Below, piece by piece: positions 21,324 through 31,938 of a stretch of DNA of 64,000 bases; the first letter of the stretch is position 1; each line of letters starts with the position of its first letter. Made by a program: the position numbers and the translations under genes. The stretch comes from Diabrotica undecimpunctata. Taxonomy: Eukaryota; Arthropoda; Insecta; Coleoptera; Chrysomelidae. The DNA is taken from NCBI RefSeq assembly GCF_040954645.1, contig NC_092808.1, positions 86,249,389-86,313,388 on the forward strand. Direction: 5' to 3'. The notes beneath the pieces are model-generated. The model saw only the letters and a list, made by a program, of their open reading frames with translations, searched no databases and was not told where the DNA came from.

Positions 21324-22719
21324 TGTTATGATATGTAAAATCGAGAAAAATATTGGTTTGTTTAAAAATATTTTAAAGTTCAAAAACATTAAAATAATTC
21401 AGATAAGTAGGATAATATTCAACAAACATTTCTAAGAAGGAAAGTTATTAAATTCTTGGATTACCTGTAATAAACAAAATGTAAGCTTTGCATAAATTAT
21501 TTCTTTGTTATACTTGAGTGACCCGCATAATTTTAAGTGAAATCCAAAGACAATTGAACCACATTAATGCAGTGATTAGAGACAAATAGAAGAGATTTTA
21601 GAAAGAGGTTTTTGTTAGTTTTAAGAATTATAGAAAATATTATTTGTAAATAAGTTTTAGGAAATTTTATAATTATAGGTAAAAATTTGTTTGTTATCGA
21701 AATGAAAAAATGGGGGAATTGTGATGAGTTTTGATTGGCGGAGATTGAAAAAGGTGGGATAAGTATGTAGGAAAAAGTTTAGCGAGATTAAGGAGAGAGA
21801 AAAGATATAATCAGTTGGTTTCCAAGTCTGTAAGACGAACAGTGATTGTTCTCTGGCGGTTCCTGAAATGTAGCAAGCAGTAGTGTTGAATGTTAGTGAG
21901 TTTTTGTGGAGTTAGTGTATCTGACAGAAGCTGAAGCAGCAAAATATTGTAAGTCATATTTCTCTACTTATATTCCTAGAGTCACTGTTCAGGCCAACGA
22001 GAGATTCAGTTTATCGTAAAGAGAAGATATTCCAAGAGTCATTTTTCACTCGGGCCAACGAGAGATTCAGTTTATCGAGAGGAGAAAGGCTATCATAATT
22101 TGAATGATTTGTGCTTTTGAAGGAGATCATTAAGGACGATATACTTGCAACAATCGGTGTAAGATTGCTGATTACATAGGGAGCGGTTGAGAGGAGATAA
22201 TATAGTCTACAAGGAACAAGGATTTGGACCACTCATCATCAGAGAGAGATATTTTTGTTTCTGCAGTTTTTTTTCTTTTATTGATAACACAATTTTTACA
22301 CGTAATTTAGAAAGGATATAAATATTTTGATTGGGAGAGTTAGAATAGTTTGGGATTTTGAGATTTCAATTAATATTGTTTGTACCATTAATTTTGATTG
22401 TTCACGTACGGAGAACAAAATTTTGAGAATCCTTATATGAGATTTGTTTATTGAAAACTTTTGAGTGTGAATTATTTCATTATTTTTATTTCAATATATA
22501 GTGTTAGATCATATGTGTTTTTTATTATTCCGGTATTCTCTGGACCTTACCTTTCACATGTAATCGCATAGATATTGAAGCACGAATTTAACCCTGAGAT
22601 ATAAGAATTAAAAATTGTGATAGAGTCATAATCATATCATTTAAATAATTTTAATTAATCAAAAAAATTAATTAGCTAATTATTGCTTGGCGCACCAAGA
22701 CTTTAAATATCACAATAAC
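21324..22719 (+). repeat. 5' LTR of the gag-protease element
   Basis: Starts TGTTATGATATGTAAAATCG; the end is set by the primer site at 22720 and by loss of similarity to the 3' LTR after CACAATAA. It contains a 25-base direct repeat (GGCCAACGAGAGATTC...TTTATCG) at 21992-22016 and 22053-22077, also present in the 3' LTR. Confidence 0.85.
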
Positions 22720-22739
22720 TGGCTTCCAAAACGTGGGGC
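22720..22739 (+). promoter_or_regulatory. tRNA-Lys-type primer-binding site
   Basis: TGGCTTCCAAAACGTGGGGC resembles the insect tRNA-Lys primer site (TGGCGCCCAACGTGGGGC) with two substitutions and a two-base insertion. It follows the LTR directly. Confidence 0.6.
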
Positions 22740-23123
22740 TTGAAAATATCGCAGCTTTACATTTGAAGGAAGGGAAAGAGATCTGGAATAAGTACAGGTG
22801 ATCCAGAGATAAAAACATATAACATTGAGGGAATTTAAATTTGAAAGTATTTTGACAATTTTTCCAGGGAATATAAATTTGATTTATTGATTGATCGTAG
22901 TTAGTGGATATTTACTGCTATTGAATTATTTGATTTTATTTTCTTTACCAATCGTACATTTGATATTTATTTTGAATTATTTGAATTTTACTGATTGCAT
23001 ATTTGATATTTGTCGTGAAAATTTAATACATTTGGGGAGAAATATTGTCGTGTTCTGAAACATATAGAGTGTTGTAAAATTTCACATTTGGCGGGGACAA
23101 AAACATTAACGAAAAGAAACAAC
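22740..23123 (+). other. Leader of the gag-protease LTR element
   Basis: Untranslated region between primer site and ATG; AT-rich. The words GGCGGGGA near 23090 and 25568 are shared by the gag start and the purine-rich tract before the 3' LTR. Confidence 0.5.
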
Positions 23124-25481
23124 ATGTCGACCACAAGGAGTCAAAGCAAAATGCAAGAAAGGAAGGAGGATAACAGAGAAGAGGAAACAATTGTTGAAGA
23201 AGGATCGGATAATGAAGGAAATGTTACAATAGTTGAGGAGAAAAAAGAATTATCAGGAATAGAGAAAATATTACAACTAATGCAAATACAGACACAAACA
23301 ATGGAAAAAAACCAAATTGAAACAAAACAGACAATGGAAGAAAACCAACGGGAAACAAAACAAACAATGAGCAATATAGAGCAGCGTCTGGAAAACTATG
23401 AACAGGAAATTAGAGGATGTGTTGAGGGGATAAAGAAAGAACTGATACAACAAATAGAAGAGATTAATGAAATTAAAAATGATATGAAAGAACAAGAAAT
23501 GAGAATTAAAGATAATTTGGAGGAATTAGAAAGCAAACTTGAAAATGTAATAAAAGAAGACAAGAAAGAAATAGAAAAACAAATTGAGGATATCAGAAAA
23601 CAACGAGAGACGGGAGACAGGAAAGAAGTTATCATCCATGGAACAAGCGAGGCAAAAATACAATTTGGCGGGGATATTCGGAAAACACACCCAGTACCGT
23701 TTGTCAAAAATTTGAAAACCAAATTACAACATATTAGATATTTTGACGATTGCAAAGAAACAATTAGAAACCATTTGAAAGAAGGAGCAGCGTTATGGTA
23801 TGAAAGCAAGGAAGATGAGTTTGAAAATTGGACAGATTTTGAAAATAAATTTCTCAACTATTTCTGGGGGAAAAATAAACAGAGAGAAATCAACCAAGAG
23901 CTACAGAATGGAAAATATCACGAAAAAATGGGAATATCTGAAGAAAGATATGCTTTGCAGATATATAACAATTCAAAATATCTAGAATACAAATATTCTA
24001 CCGAACAGCTGGTAGAAATGATCAGCAGACATTTTGAGGAAACGTTGGAAGATCACGTGATTTTGAGAAACTATCAAGATATTGATAGTTTGTGCCAATT
24101 CCTTCAATTAAAAGAAGCGAGAAGAAAAGAAATGAGAAATAGAAGACAACATGACCAATATAATGGAGCGGAAAGAAGGTATTCATCAAATTATGACCAG
24201 AGAAACCGACATCCCAGATCAACAAACGAATATAGGCCGAGAAATTACAATAATTACAATAGACAACAAAATTACGATAACAGGAATGACACACAACATA
24301 GAACATATGAAAATCACAACAGGAATAGAGATGCACAAAATCCTCCGAATAGGAATACTAACGAACAAAGGGACGATAGAAATAACCAGAGCTTCCAACA
24401 ACAAAATAGAAGGGAGATGAATCATGTAGCAATAGGAAACGAAAGACAAATTTCTAATTCTAATCTAATATTTTTAGATGCATTTATAAAACCTAAAGCG
24501 ATTAAAATTGTGATTGATTCTGGCTCGGAGATATCGCTAATCAATAAAAAACTAGTAAAAGAATTAAATTTGGACAGATTTGTGTATAAGATTCCTAGGG
24601 TTGATTTAGTGGGTGCAAACAATAAAAATTTAACGACAGTAAACGAAGGTTTGGGAGTACAGATAAGAGTGGGAAAAAAATTCCATATTATGAAATGTGT
24701 GGTGATTGAAGATTTAAATCATGATATGATAGCGGGAATTGATGAATTGAGGAAAAAAGATATCACCATAAATTTTTCGGAAAATAAACTGGAAATCAGA
24801 GCAGAACCAGACAACTCAGGAGAAGAAAAGCAAACAGATAGGAAAACAAATTCTGGAAGGATCAATGCACAGGAAAAACGCAAAGAAATCGATATGACTG
24901 TAGAGGATAAACCGAAAGTACAAGAACAAGATCTAACAGAAAAGAAAAAGAGAAGGAAGAAAAAGAAGAAGAGTTCGAAAAGAAAGCAGGAAAATAAGAT
25001 GGAGACCAGGGAAAAACAGGAAATAGAAGGTACAGAAGAATTGTTGGCAACCGACGATAAAACAGAATGGAAGCAGGAAGAAAAAGAAAGTATCATCAGA
25101 GAAATGAAAGGAATAGAAACATGGTGCTCGGAATACCAAAGGGAATTAGAGGATAAAAAGAAAACAGAAGAAAAAATGGCACTGATGGACGAGAATCCAG
25201 AATTTTGTGAAGAAGTATTATGGACAGTGAACACATGTGAACAAAAGGAGGATGAAAGAAAAATAAATTGTGGAGAAAACATGGGAAAGAAAATAGAGAA
25301 GATTTTAGGAAACCATGGAGATCTTGTTAATGAAGTAAACCGAGTGGCTAAAAATTATGAACTTTCTTTTAAGGGAAAATACTTGGAAAAATTTAAAACG
25401 AAAATATATCCAATCCCGTATAAAGACAGGCAATATACGGGGTATTTTAACATTCACGACATTTATCAGTATCATAAGTAG
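23124..25481 (+). CDS. gag: Gag-protease polyprotein of a non-autonomous LTR element
   Basis: 785 residues from ATG 23124 (MSTTRSQSK); the frame is open 12 codons upstream from a TTG. Order: a Glu/Lys/Gln-rich coiled coil (about 42-165), a capsid-like domain (about 175-335, with ALWYESKEDEFENWTDFENKF), an Asn/Arg/Tyr-rich basic stretch (340-430) with no zinc knuckle, a retropepsin-like protease (about 450-555, IDSGSEISLI, DSG in place of DTG), a Lys-rich tract (about 605-620), an acidic linker, and a C-terminal YPIPYK motif resembling the entry to Gypsy RT. It ends at TAG 25479-25481. It is intact and should be able to make particles, but needs RT and integrase from elsewhere. Reverse-strand ORFs across it are shadows. 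Confidence 0.88.
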   Translation: MSTTRSQSKMQERKEDNREEETIVEEGSDNEGNVTIVEEKKELSGIEKILQLMQIQTQTMEKNQIETKQTMEENQRETKQTMSNIEQRLENYEQEIRGCVEGIKKELIQQIEEINEIKNDMKEQEMRIKDNLEELESKLENVIKEDKKEIEKQIEDIRKQRETGDRKEVIIHGTSEAKIQFGGDIRKTHPVPFVKNLKTKLQHIRYFDDCKETIRNHLKEGAALWYESKEDEFENWTDFENKFLNYFWGKNKQREINQELQNGKYHEKMGISEERYALQIYNNSKYLEYKYSTEQLVEMISRHFEETLEDHVILRNYQDIDSLCQFLQLKEARRKEMRNRRQHDQYNGAERRYSSNYDQRNRHPRSTNEYRPRNYNNYNRQQNYDNRNDTQHRTYENHNRNRDAQNPPNRNTNEQRDDRNNQSFQQQNRREMNHVAIGNERQISNSNLIFLDAFIKPKAIKIVIDSGSEISLINKKLVKELNLDRFVYKIPRVDLVGANNKNLTTVNEGLGVQIRVGKKFHIMKCVVIEDLNHDMIAGIDELRKKDITINFSENKLEIRAEPDNSGEEKQTDRKTNSGRINAQEKRKEIDMTVEDKPKVQEQDLTEKKKRRKKKKKSSKRKQENKMETREKQEIEGTEELLATDDKTEWKQEEKESIIREMKGIETWCSEYQRELEDKKKTEEKMALMDENPEFCEEVLWTVNTCEQKEDERKINCGENMGKKIEKILGNHGDLVNEVNRVAKNYELSFKGKYLEKFKTKIYPIPYKDRQYTGYFNIHDIYQYHK

Positions 25482-25560
25482 ATTTTAATAACATAGTGAA
25501 ATAATTTGATCCTAGAAAACTTTTGTCATTTTTAAAATTTAACAAAGAGTTTTCGGCAGA

Positions 25561-25576
25561 TCAAATGGCGGGGATT
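25561..25576 (+). promoter_or_regulatory. Purine-rich tract before 3' LTR
   Basis: TCAAATGGCGGGGATT immediately precedes TGTTATC of the 3' LTR. It is less purine-pure than usual, so the assignment rests on position. Confidence 0.5.
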
Positions 25577-26970
25577 TGTTATCATATGTAAAATCGAGAA
25601 AAATATTGGTTTGTTTAAAAATATTTTAAAGTTCAAAAACATTAAAATAATTCAGATAAGTAGGATAATATTCAACAAACATTTCTAAGAAGGAAAGTTA
25701 TTAAATTCTTGGATTACCTGTACTAAACAAAATGTAAGCTTTGCATAAATTATTTCTTTGTTATACTTGAGTGACCCGCATAATTTTAAGTGAAATCCAA
25801 AGACAATTGAACCACATTAATGCAGTGATTAGAGACAAATAGAAGAGATTTTAGAAAGAGGTTTTTGTTAGTTTTAAGAATTATAGAAAATATTATTTGT
25901 AAATAAGTTTTAGGAAATTTTATAATTATAGGTAAAAATTTGTTTGTTATCGAAATGAAAAAATGGGGGAATTGTGACGAGTTTTGATTGGCGGAGATTG
26001 AAAAATGTGGGATAAGTATGTAGGAAAAAGTTTAGCGAGATTGAGGAGAGAGAAAAGATATAATCAGTTGGTTTCCAAGTCTGTAAGACGAACAGTGATT
26101 GTTCTCTGGCGGTTCCTGAAATGTAGCAAGCAGTAGTGTTGAATGTTAGTGAGTTTTTGTGGAGTTAGTGTATCTGACAGAAGCTGAAGCAGCAAAATAT
26201 TGTAAATCATATTTCTCTACTTATATTCCAAGAGTCACTGTTCAGGCCAACGAGAGATTCAGTTTATCGTAAAGAGAAGATATTCCAAGAGTCATTTTTC
26301 ACTCGGGCCAACGAGAGATTCAGTTTATCGAGAGGAGAAAGGCTATCATAATTTGAATGATTTGTGCTTATGAAGGAGATCATTAAGGACGATATACTTG
26401 CAACAATCGGTGTAAGATTGCTGATTACATAGGGAGCGGTTGAGAGGAGACAATATAGTCTACAAGGAACAAGGATTTGGACCACTCATCATCAGAGAGA
26501 GATATTTTTGTTTCTGCAGTTTTTTTTCTTTTATTGATAACACAATTTTTACACGTAATTTAGAAAGGATATAAATATTTTGATTAGGAGAGTTAGAATA
26601 GTTTGGGATTTTGAGATTTCAATTAATATTGTTTGTACCATTAATTTTGATTGTTCACGTACGGAGAACAAAATTTTGAGAATCCTTATATGAGATTTGT
26701 TTATTGAAAACTTTTGAGTGTGAATTATTTCATTATTTTTATTTCAATATATAGTGTTAGATCATATGTGTTTTTATTATTCCGGTATTCTCTGGACCTT
26801 ACCTTTCACATGTAATAGCATAGATATTGAAGCACGAATTTAACCCTGAGATAAAAGAATTAAAAATTGTGATAGAGTAATAATCATATCATTTAAATAA
26901 TTTTAATTAATCAAAAAAATTAATTAGCTAATCATTGCTTGGCGCACCAAGACTTTAAATATCACAATAA
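25577..26970 (+). repeat. 3' LTR of the gag-protease element
   Basis: About 99% identical to 21324-22719; starts TGTTATCATATG and ends at CACAATAA, followed by a (TA)n run. Confidence 0.85.
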
Positions 26971-26972
26971 TA

Positions 26973-27045
<73 letters not shown>
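26971..27045. repeat. (TA)n microsatellite
   Basis: About 75 bases of alternating T and A directly after the 3' LTR. Confidence 0.9.
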
Positions 27046-27047
<2 letters not shown>

Positions 27048-27260
27048 AAATATATTCAATGGTTGAATAGCAGAGGTTTAATCGATCAATAATTGGCAAA
27101 TGAAAGTCGTCAACTACTTTATTAATTTATTCGAATACTTTTCGCTTTTATTTTTAAAAGCATCATCAGTTCACTACAAATAAAAAAGATTTTAGAATAT
27201 AAGTAAACAACCTACAGGGTTAATACTTACAAAAACAATTTGTAGGTTTTTTTTAGATGT
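27046..27260 (-). other. Possible Penelope-like terminal repeat fragment with hammerhead-like core
   Basis: On the minus strand CTGATGA (27169-27163) is followed by a 6-bp stem GCTTTT/AAAAGC (27161-27144) and GAAA (27143-27140), the arrangement of the hammerhead ribozyme core between helices I and III. Such ribozymes occur in Penelope-like terminal repeats. I could not find the pairing for helix I, so activity is doubtful. The rest of the region is unassigned. Confidence 0.35.
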
Positions 27261-27774
27261 TATGAAAACTCTACGATAACTTATCATTAAAGATTAACAA
27301 CTTAACGAGAGAAACGAAACAAAAAATACAAGAAAAACTGTAAGAACACTATTGTTTATTAAATTTTGACCGATGGCTTCATTTGAATGTTGGTTTAAGC
27401 TCTTTCGAGGGTAAAACCACACTAATCTTTTCGATGGTTCTCTATCAGCTCTAGGATGTCATAATTTGAAATGTGGCTTATTGTCGTACATGTGTTTCTT
27501 TGGAATGCAGGAAGGAGGTACGATTTTTGAGGGAATTAGTGAGCGGAACGGGGTAGGATCTTTTTTTAAAAAAGGATTTCTTTTTTCTTTTTCTTTAAAA
27601 AACAAACGAACAGAAAAAATGGAACGAAGAATGGGAATGAAGTTACTGTCTTGTAAGGTTTTTTTTTATTTTTTATTTGTTTTGTATGATGAGAGAGTGA
27701 TATATCTGGCTCGAGTTGTCGATGTCGGTTCTCTTATTTAGGGACGAAGTATTAGAAGTTAGGAAAACTTAAGA

Positions 27775-28190
27775 ATAGACCCAGATAAAGTCGCCAAAAA
27801 TTAACAAAGGCTTGCCAAGATCGTTTTATTGTCCAAGTAGTTAAAAGAGGCCCAACAATTTCTTCTCTCAACTCGCAACTAAAAACGGCTTTTGAAAGGT
27901 ACAGGTGTAAGTATTGTAGTTAAAACAATAAGAAGAAGAATTTGTGCTCAAAGACTATACAGCAGTAGTCACTAACGGGTTCCCCAGTTAACCAGATAGA
28001 ACAAGATTAATCGCCTAAATTGGTGTTTTCAATACCACAACTGAAACATTAGAAATTGGCAAAATCTGCTATTTTCAAAAGAAACCAGGATTTATGTAAA
28101 ATCATATCTCTGATGAATTTGTGACAAGCAAGATCGGAAACAGACACATCTGTTTATAGACATAAAGAAGAAAGTGCTATGTTCTGGGAA
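27775..28190 (+). pseudogene. Tc1-like transposase fragment
   Basis: Pieces in shifted frames resemble the second HTH and catalytic start of Tc1-type transposases: DRFIVQVVKRGPTISSLNSQ, then VKTIRRRICAQRLYSS, then RLNWCF and ISDEFVTSKIGN (where FSDES with the first Asp is expected). Several shifts and stops. Sequence at 27261-27774 before it shows no recognisable gene; the ORF at 27466-27741 has no known motif. Confidence 0.45.
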
Positions 28191-28282
28191 AGTAATATAG
28201 TCTTTTAAAATACTTCTGTAATTTTCATTCAACCAACTTTAATAATTTTTTAATTTCAATGTATTAGTAAATTAATTGCTTT

Positions 28283-28285
<3 letters not shown>

Positions 28286-28351
<66 letters not shown>
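28286..28351. repeat. (TA)n microsatellite
   Basis: About 66 bases of TA dinucleotides. Confidence 0.9.
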
Positions 28352-28355
<4 letters not shown>

Positions 28356-28391
28356 TCTTTGACCTCGTAGGTTATTTTTTTTTTAATAAGC

Positions 28392-29640
28392 TTAACCCTT
28401 ACCCGGTTAAGGTGGGTCCAATGGGCCTGAGACGCCAATTCTTTTATCATAAACTGATAAAAAAAAATTTTATTGAATTTTATGCATCACTAAACTTGTT
28501 GCGAAGTATGTTTCCTTCAACATAGTCATGAGCTATTAAAAATATTCATTCTCATTTTTGAAATTATTGCGTCGAAAGAATTTTGTCACGTAAAGTGGCA
28601 ACACGGGCCCACCGGACCCTATTTGTATTTATACCTAAAGTCTCAATCTTTGTTACAGAAAGTAATCTGGCAGTCAGGTAATGTTTTGTGAATTATTTAA
28701 AGGAATTTTATCATTCCGGAAATCTAATGATAAAGTCACAACGTGTAACAAATAATGTAAACATCTCTTTGATATAAACATACAAGAGATGCTTACAATA
28801 GGTGATATATCTATTTAAAATGAATTTTAAAAGCTGACAATCATTGTTAGAATACAATAATTGTTAGGTAGGTACCTATATATCATTTAAAATAAATAAT
28901 GCGTCTGCTATCATTCGTTTGATATCGATGCTAGTGTCGACAACTAAGCTCCGAAAATTATATTGAATTACAGTGAAAGTAGATAGTGCGAATAAAATGT
29001 CTCCAAAATCATTATCAGCTGCATAACTGCAAGATATTGCTAATAATTTATGGGAGTCCGATGATGAAGAATCTACTGAAGTAAGTGGCAATAAAAGTGA
29101 CTTTAAATTGAAGATGATCTTGTGAAAGCAAGGGAAGAGGACAATGAGCAAGTTGTATTGAGTGATAATGAAGAAGAATGTGTAGCTACACAAGTTTCCA
29201 GATTTCACAGTGTGTAATTTTTGAAACTAAGGATGAAACTAACTAGAAGAGTCAACCACAACCGACAGGACGCATGCGATTCTGGGACATAATAAAAAGA
29301 AAAGTGCGCAAAGTAATGTTAGCCCCTGGTCAAATTATAAATGATCCTGTTGATCCTGTTATTTTTTTGGGGACAAAAAAATTGTGAACGAAATAGTGAA
29401 GTGTACAAATATAGAGGCCGAAAAAGTCCTGGGGATAGAAAACTGGAAATATTTCAACTCGACAAAGCTATATGCCTTTATTGAACTACTACTAACTGTA
29501 GGGAACCTAAGTGCCAACATCCATAATGTAGATATACTTTGGAGTAAGTTTTATGGACCTACTATATTTAGAGCTACCATTTGGTTAAAAGATTTGTATA
29601 TCCCTCAGCTCTTTTTATCTGTCTCTGTCTTGTGAGGTTT
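28392..29640 (+). mobile_element. 5' part of a second piggyBac-like transposon
   Basis: TTAA (28392-28395) followed by CCCTTACCCGGTTAAGGTGG, a start typical of piggyBac-like termini, with related GC-rich words (GGGCCCACCGGACCC) at about 28606-28620. The transposase start lies downstream. The 3' end is missing; non-LTR sequence begins at about 29640. Confidence 0.65.
28999..29640 (+). pseudogene. piggyBac-like transposase, N-terminal fragment
   Basis: An acidic N terminus (LQDIANNLWESDDEES...) runs from about 29027 with stops, then the segment 29384-29635 matches the start of the piggyBac core: IVKCTNIEA, WKYFNSTKLYAFIELLLTVG, and VDILWSKFYGPTIFRATI. None of the catalytic Asp residues lies in the retained part. 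It differs clearly from the element at 15529-18277, so it is another lineage. Confidence 0.7.
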
Positions 29641-30245
29641 GCATTCAGTTATTGCAAACACTCTTCAGGTCGTCAGTTTAACTAGTTGATAGGCGTCCTC
29701 TGATCCGTATTGTTTCTTTTCTTGGTTTTCACTATAAAATACGTTTTGTCAATCGGTTTTCTGATAATCTGGCGACGTGTCCTGCCCAATTCCATTTTAA
29801 CGACGCAATTTTTTCGATAGCGTCTGTTGTTTTTGTTCTACGACCTATTTCTTCATTTCAGATCTCTCTTCTCTCAGAGAGACACCCAACATCTGGCGCT
29901 CCATGGCCATCTCAGTCACGCGAATCTTATTAACTACCTTTTTTGTAAGTGTTAATGTTTCCACTCCATAAGTGAGTACAGGTAACACACATTGGTCAAA
30001 TATTTTCTTTTTGAGGCATATGGGTAGATACGATTTAAATGCATAGTTTAATTTACCAAACGCTGTCCATGCTAATTCTATGCGATGTGGGAGCTCATAT
30101 GTCTGGTTATCTCTGCAAATCCAAATTTTATGGCCTAGGTACTTATACGATGTAAGTTATGCCACCACAGGTATGGAAAGTCGTAAATCGACATCCTCCT
30201 TTGCGATAGCTGGTCCAATTAGCCTGACTATTTCATTGAAGCTGG
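29640..30245 (-). pseudogene. RTE-like non-LTR retrotransposon, RT C-terminal fragment
   Basis: Minus-strand pieces: YKYLGHKIWICRDNQT (about 30090-30140), AWTAFGKLNYAFKSYLPICL, VLPVLTYGVETLTLT (about 29940-29985), EMAMERQMLGVSL, and KIASLKWNWAGHVAR (about 29785-29830). These belong to the C-terminal part of RTE-like endonuclease-reverse transcriptases, after the palm. The GHVAR block matches the one at 54199-54462. Frameshifts present. Confidence 0.7.
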
Positions 30246-30251
30246 CTATGC

Positions 30252-30470
30252 TCATCCGATAAAAGGCGAAAAACTTTTTAGGTAATCAAGTAATTTAGAA
30301 TGCATTGTGTAGAATTTTCCACTAAATAATCTATCACTGACAATTGGATGTACCCAATACTCTCGAAATCTCTTCTTTGTTTTTCCTCTCCGCAACCAAA
30401 TACGAACTTTAATACTAAAATCGTTCAAGAATAGTCGTTGAGCTCTTGCTAGTGTGCGCCCCTTCACCAA
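30252..30470 (-). pseudogene. PIF/Harbinger transposase N-terminal fragment
   Basis: 72 codons containing RREYWVHPIVSDRLFSGKF-like sequence (seen as KKRFREYWVHPIVSDRLFSG), the conserved entry to the PIF/Harbinger nuclease, followed by YLKSFSPF where YFRMS is usual. The DDE part is not present nearby. Confidence 0.6.
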
Positions 30471-30582
30471 CCCGTCTGTTTATTTGGCTCGGTGTGTGCG
30501 CTAACAGCCCAACCCGACTGAAGTATCGGCCGATAAAAAGTCTGCAGTCTACGGGGACAGTATATATCTACTCTTATCAATA

Positions 30583-31858
30583 TAAACAATATACTCCATT
30601 CGACAGAAACAAAAATGCCACTAAACCTCTAAAAATCATACAAACAAGCTGAATTGGTCCAAAAATATTAATTTTGGGACGTCATAAAAAATGCAAAACT
30701 CTGTGCTTCATCCTAAAACCCTCTTTGCAGGGGGGTAAAAATGGAAAAAATTGATTTACCAAGAATCTATAAGCCGTAGAAAAAAATAATTTAAATAAAA
30801 AAAGTAGCTGAGATAATTCTAAACAACAATGGTTATTGGCACTTTTTGTGTAGAATGAACCGTTCTCTCACAAACGACGCTTGAATCGACTGTCGATTTT
30901 GAATGTCAGCCGCAAATAAACTCAGATTTTATAAACTAACCATCAAAACCTATTACATGAAATTTTAGCCTTAAGTTTTGGCAACAAACGTGAGGTATTC
31001 GAAATATGCTTAAGGAACGCTGGATTTAAACTCACATAACAAACGATCCAAAACGTTTAAAACTTTTTTTTTCAAACACATTGGTACGTTTTTTAAAACA
31101 ACTAAACTTCTGCTATGAACTACACCCAAAACTGTCTTCTTGTAGGCATTTCCCGTGACGTGCGATCGTTTGTAATGTAAAATATTAAATCTTGCGTGTT
31201 TTTATTTATAACCCAAATGTCTCATATTTCTTGCCACAAATCAAAGTTGCAATTTCATGTCATACGTTTTGATCTCTAAAATCTCTAAAGGGTCTTTAAG
31301 ATTGACCTCAAAAAATGAAAATTTTACTGAGACTGGCCAATGAATGTGATCAATTCTATTGTTTTCACGAGAATCGTAAAAAATGGTAAAATTGTGCCAC
31401 GTTTATTTATTTAACATCTTTATAAGAGCCGAGTTCATTCGCGGCAAATACAAAAACTGCATACAAAAGCTGCGCTCTTAATCTCTAAAACGCATCTTGA
31501 ATTTTGTAGATTAGACACTTGGATAAAGAAATATCGAAATTTTACCGTCGAGCTGATACAAATTTTACTGAACATTGATTTTGCGCGCGTAACTGACATT
31601 CAAAACGATCCCTTTAAGTGTTGTTTCTGAGAGAACGGTTTATTCTACACAAAAAGTGCTTATTAACATTTTTGTTTTAAATTATCTTAGCAACATTTTT
31701 TATTTAAAATATTTTTTTCTAATGCATACAGATTCTTGGTAAAACGATTTTTTTGCTTGTTTACACTCCTTTTAGGAGAAACCCGGGGGTAAAAGTGATA
31801 AACTTTTTTGCATCTTTTTTGATGTCATGATTTTTAGGGGTCAACTCTCTGACGACTG
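30583..31858. mobile_element. Fold-back element, uninterrupted copy
   Basis: A non-coding element of about 1.28 kb with inverted ends: left blocks AAAAATCATACAAACAAGC, TGATTTACCAAGAATCTA and GAACCGTTCTCTCA reappear inverted near 31820, 31740 and 31640. The left arm has a deletion relative to the right. TTAA at 31010-31013 in the centre is the site where the related copy (14612-18985, opposite orientation) took up a piggyBac-like element. The ends are placed by comparison of copies and are approximate. Confidence 0.7.
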
Positions 31859-31938
31859 GACTACTAGTTTTACTAGAAGCGAGTTTTTGTCTTCAGAAAT
31901 TTCTCACTGCATAAATATAAAATATACCTGCATATACA

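Larger units (their letters stand above)
21324..26970 (+). mobile_element. LTR retrotransposon with intact gag-protease but no RT/integrase
   Basis: LTRs of about 1395 bp (21324-22719 and 25577-26970) differ at roughly 15 positions, about 1%. Between them are a primer-binding site, one 785-codon ORF and a purine-rich tract, 2.86 kb in all. Reverse transcriptase, RNase H and integrase are absent. The ORF end has a YPIP motif like the start of Gypsy RT, which suggests an internal deletion. The flanks are TA-rich, so the target duplication is unclear. Confidence 0.85.

Noticed and set aside
24022..25282. Ser/Phe-rich minus-strand ORFs of up to 187 codons
   Set aside because: Mirror images of the Lys/Glu-rich gag-protease ORF.
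27466..27741. 91-codon plus-strand ORF as a gene
   Set aside because: Low-complexity Lys/Phe-rich sequence, no motif, no homologous frame elsewhere in the window.
28256..28450. ORF rich in alternating Tyr and Ile (also 57930-58265)
   Set aside because: Produced by the (TA)n microsatellites.
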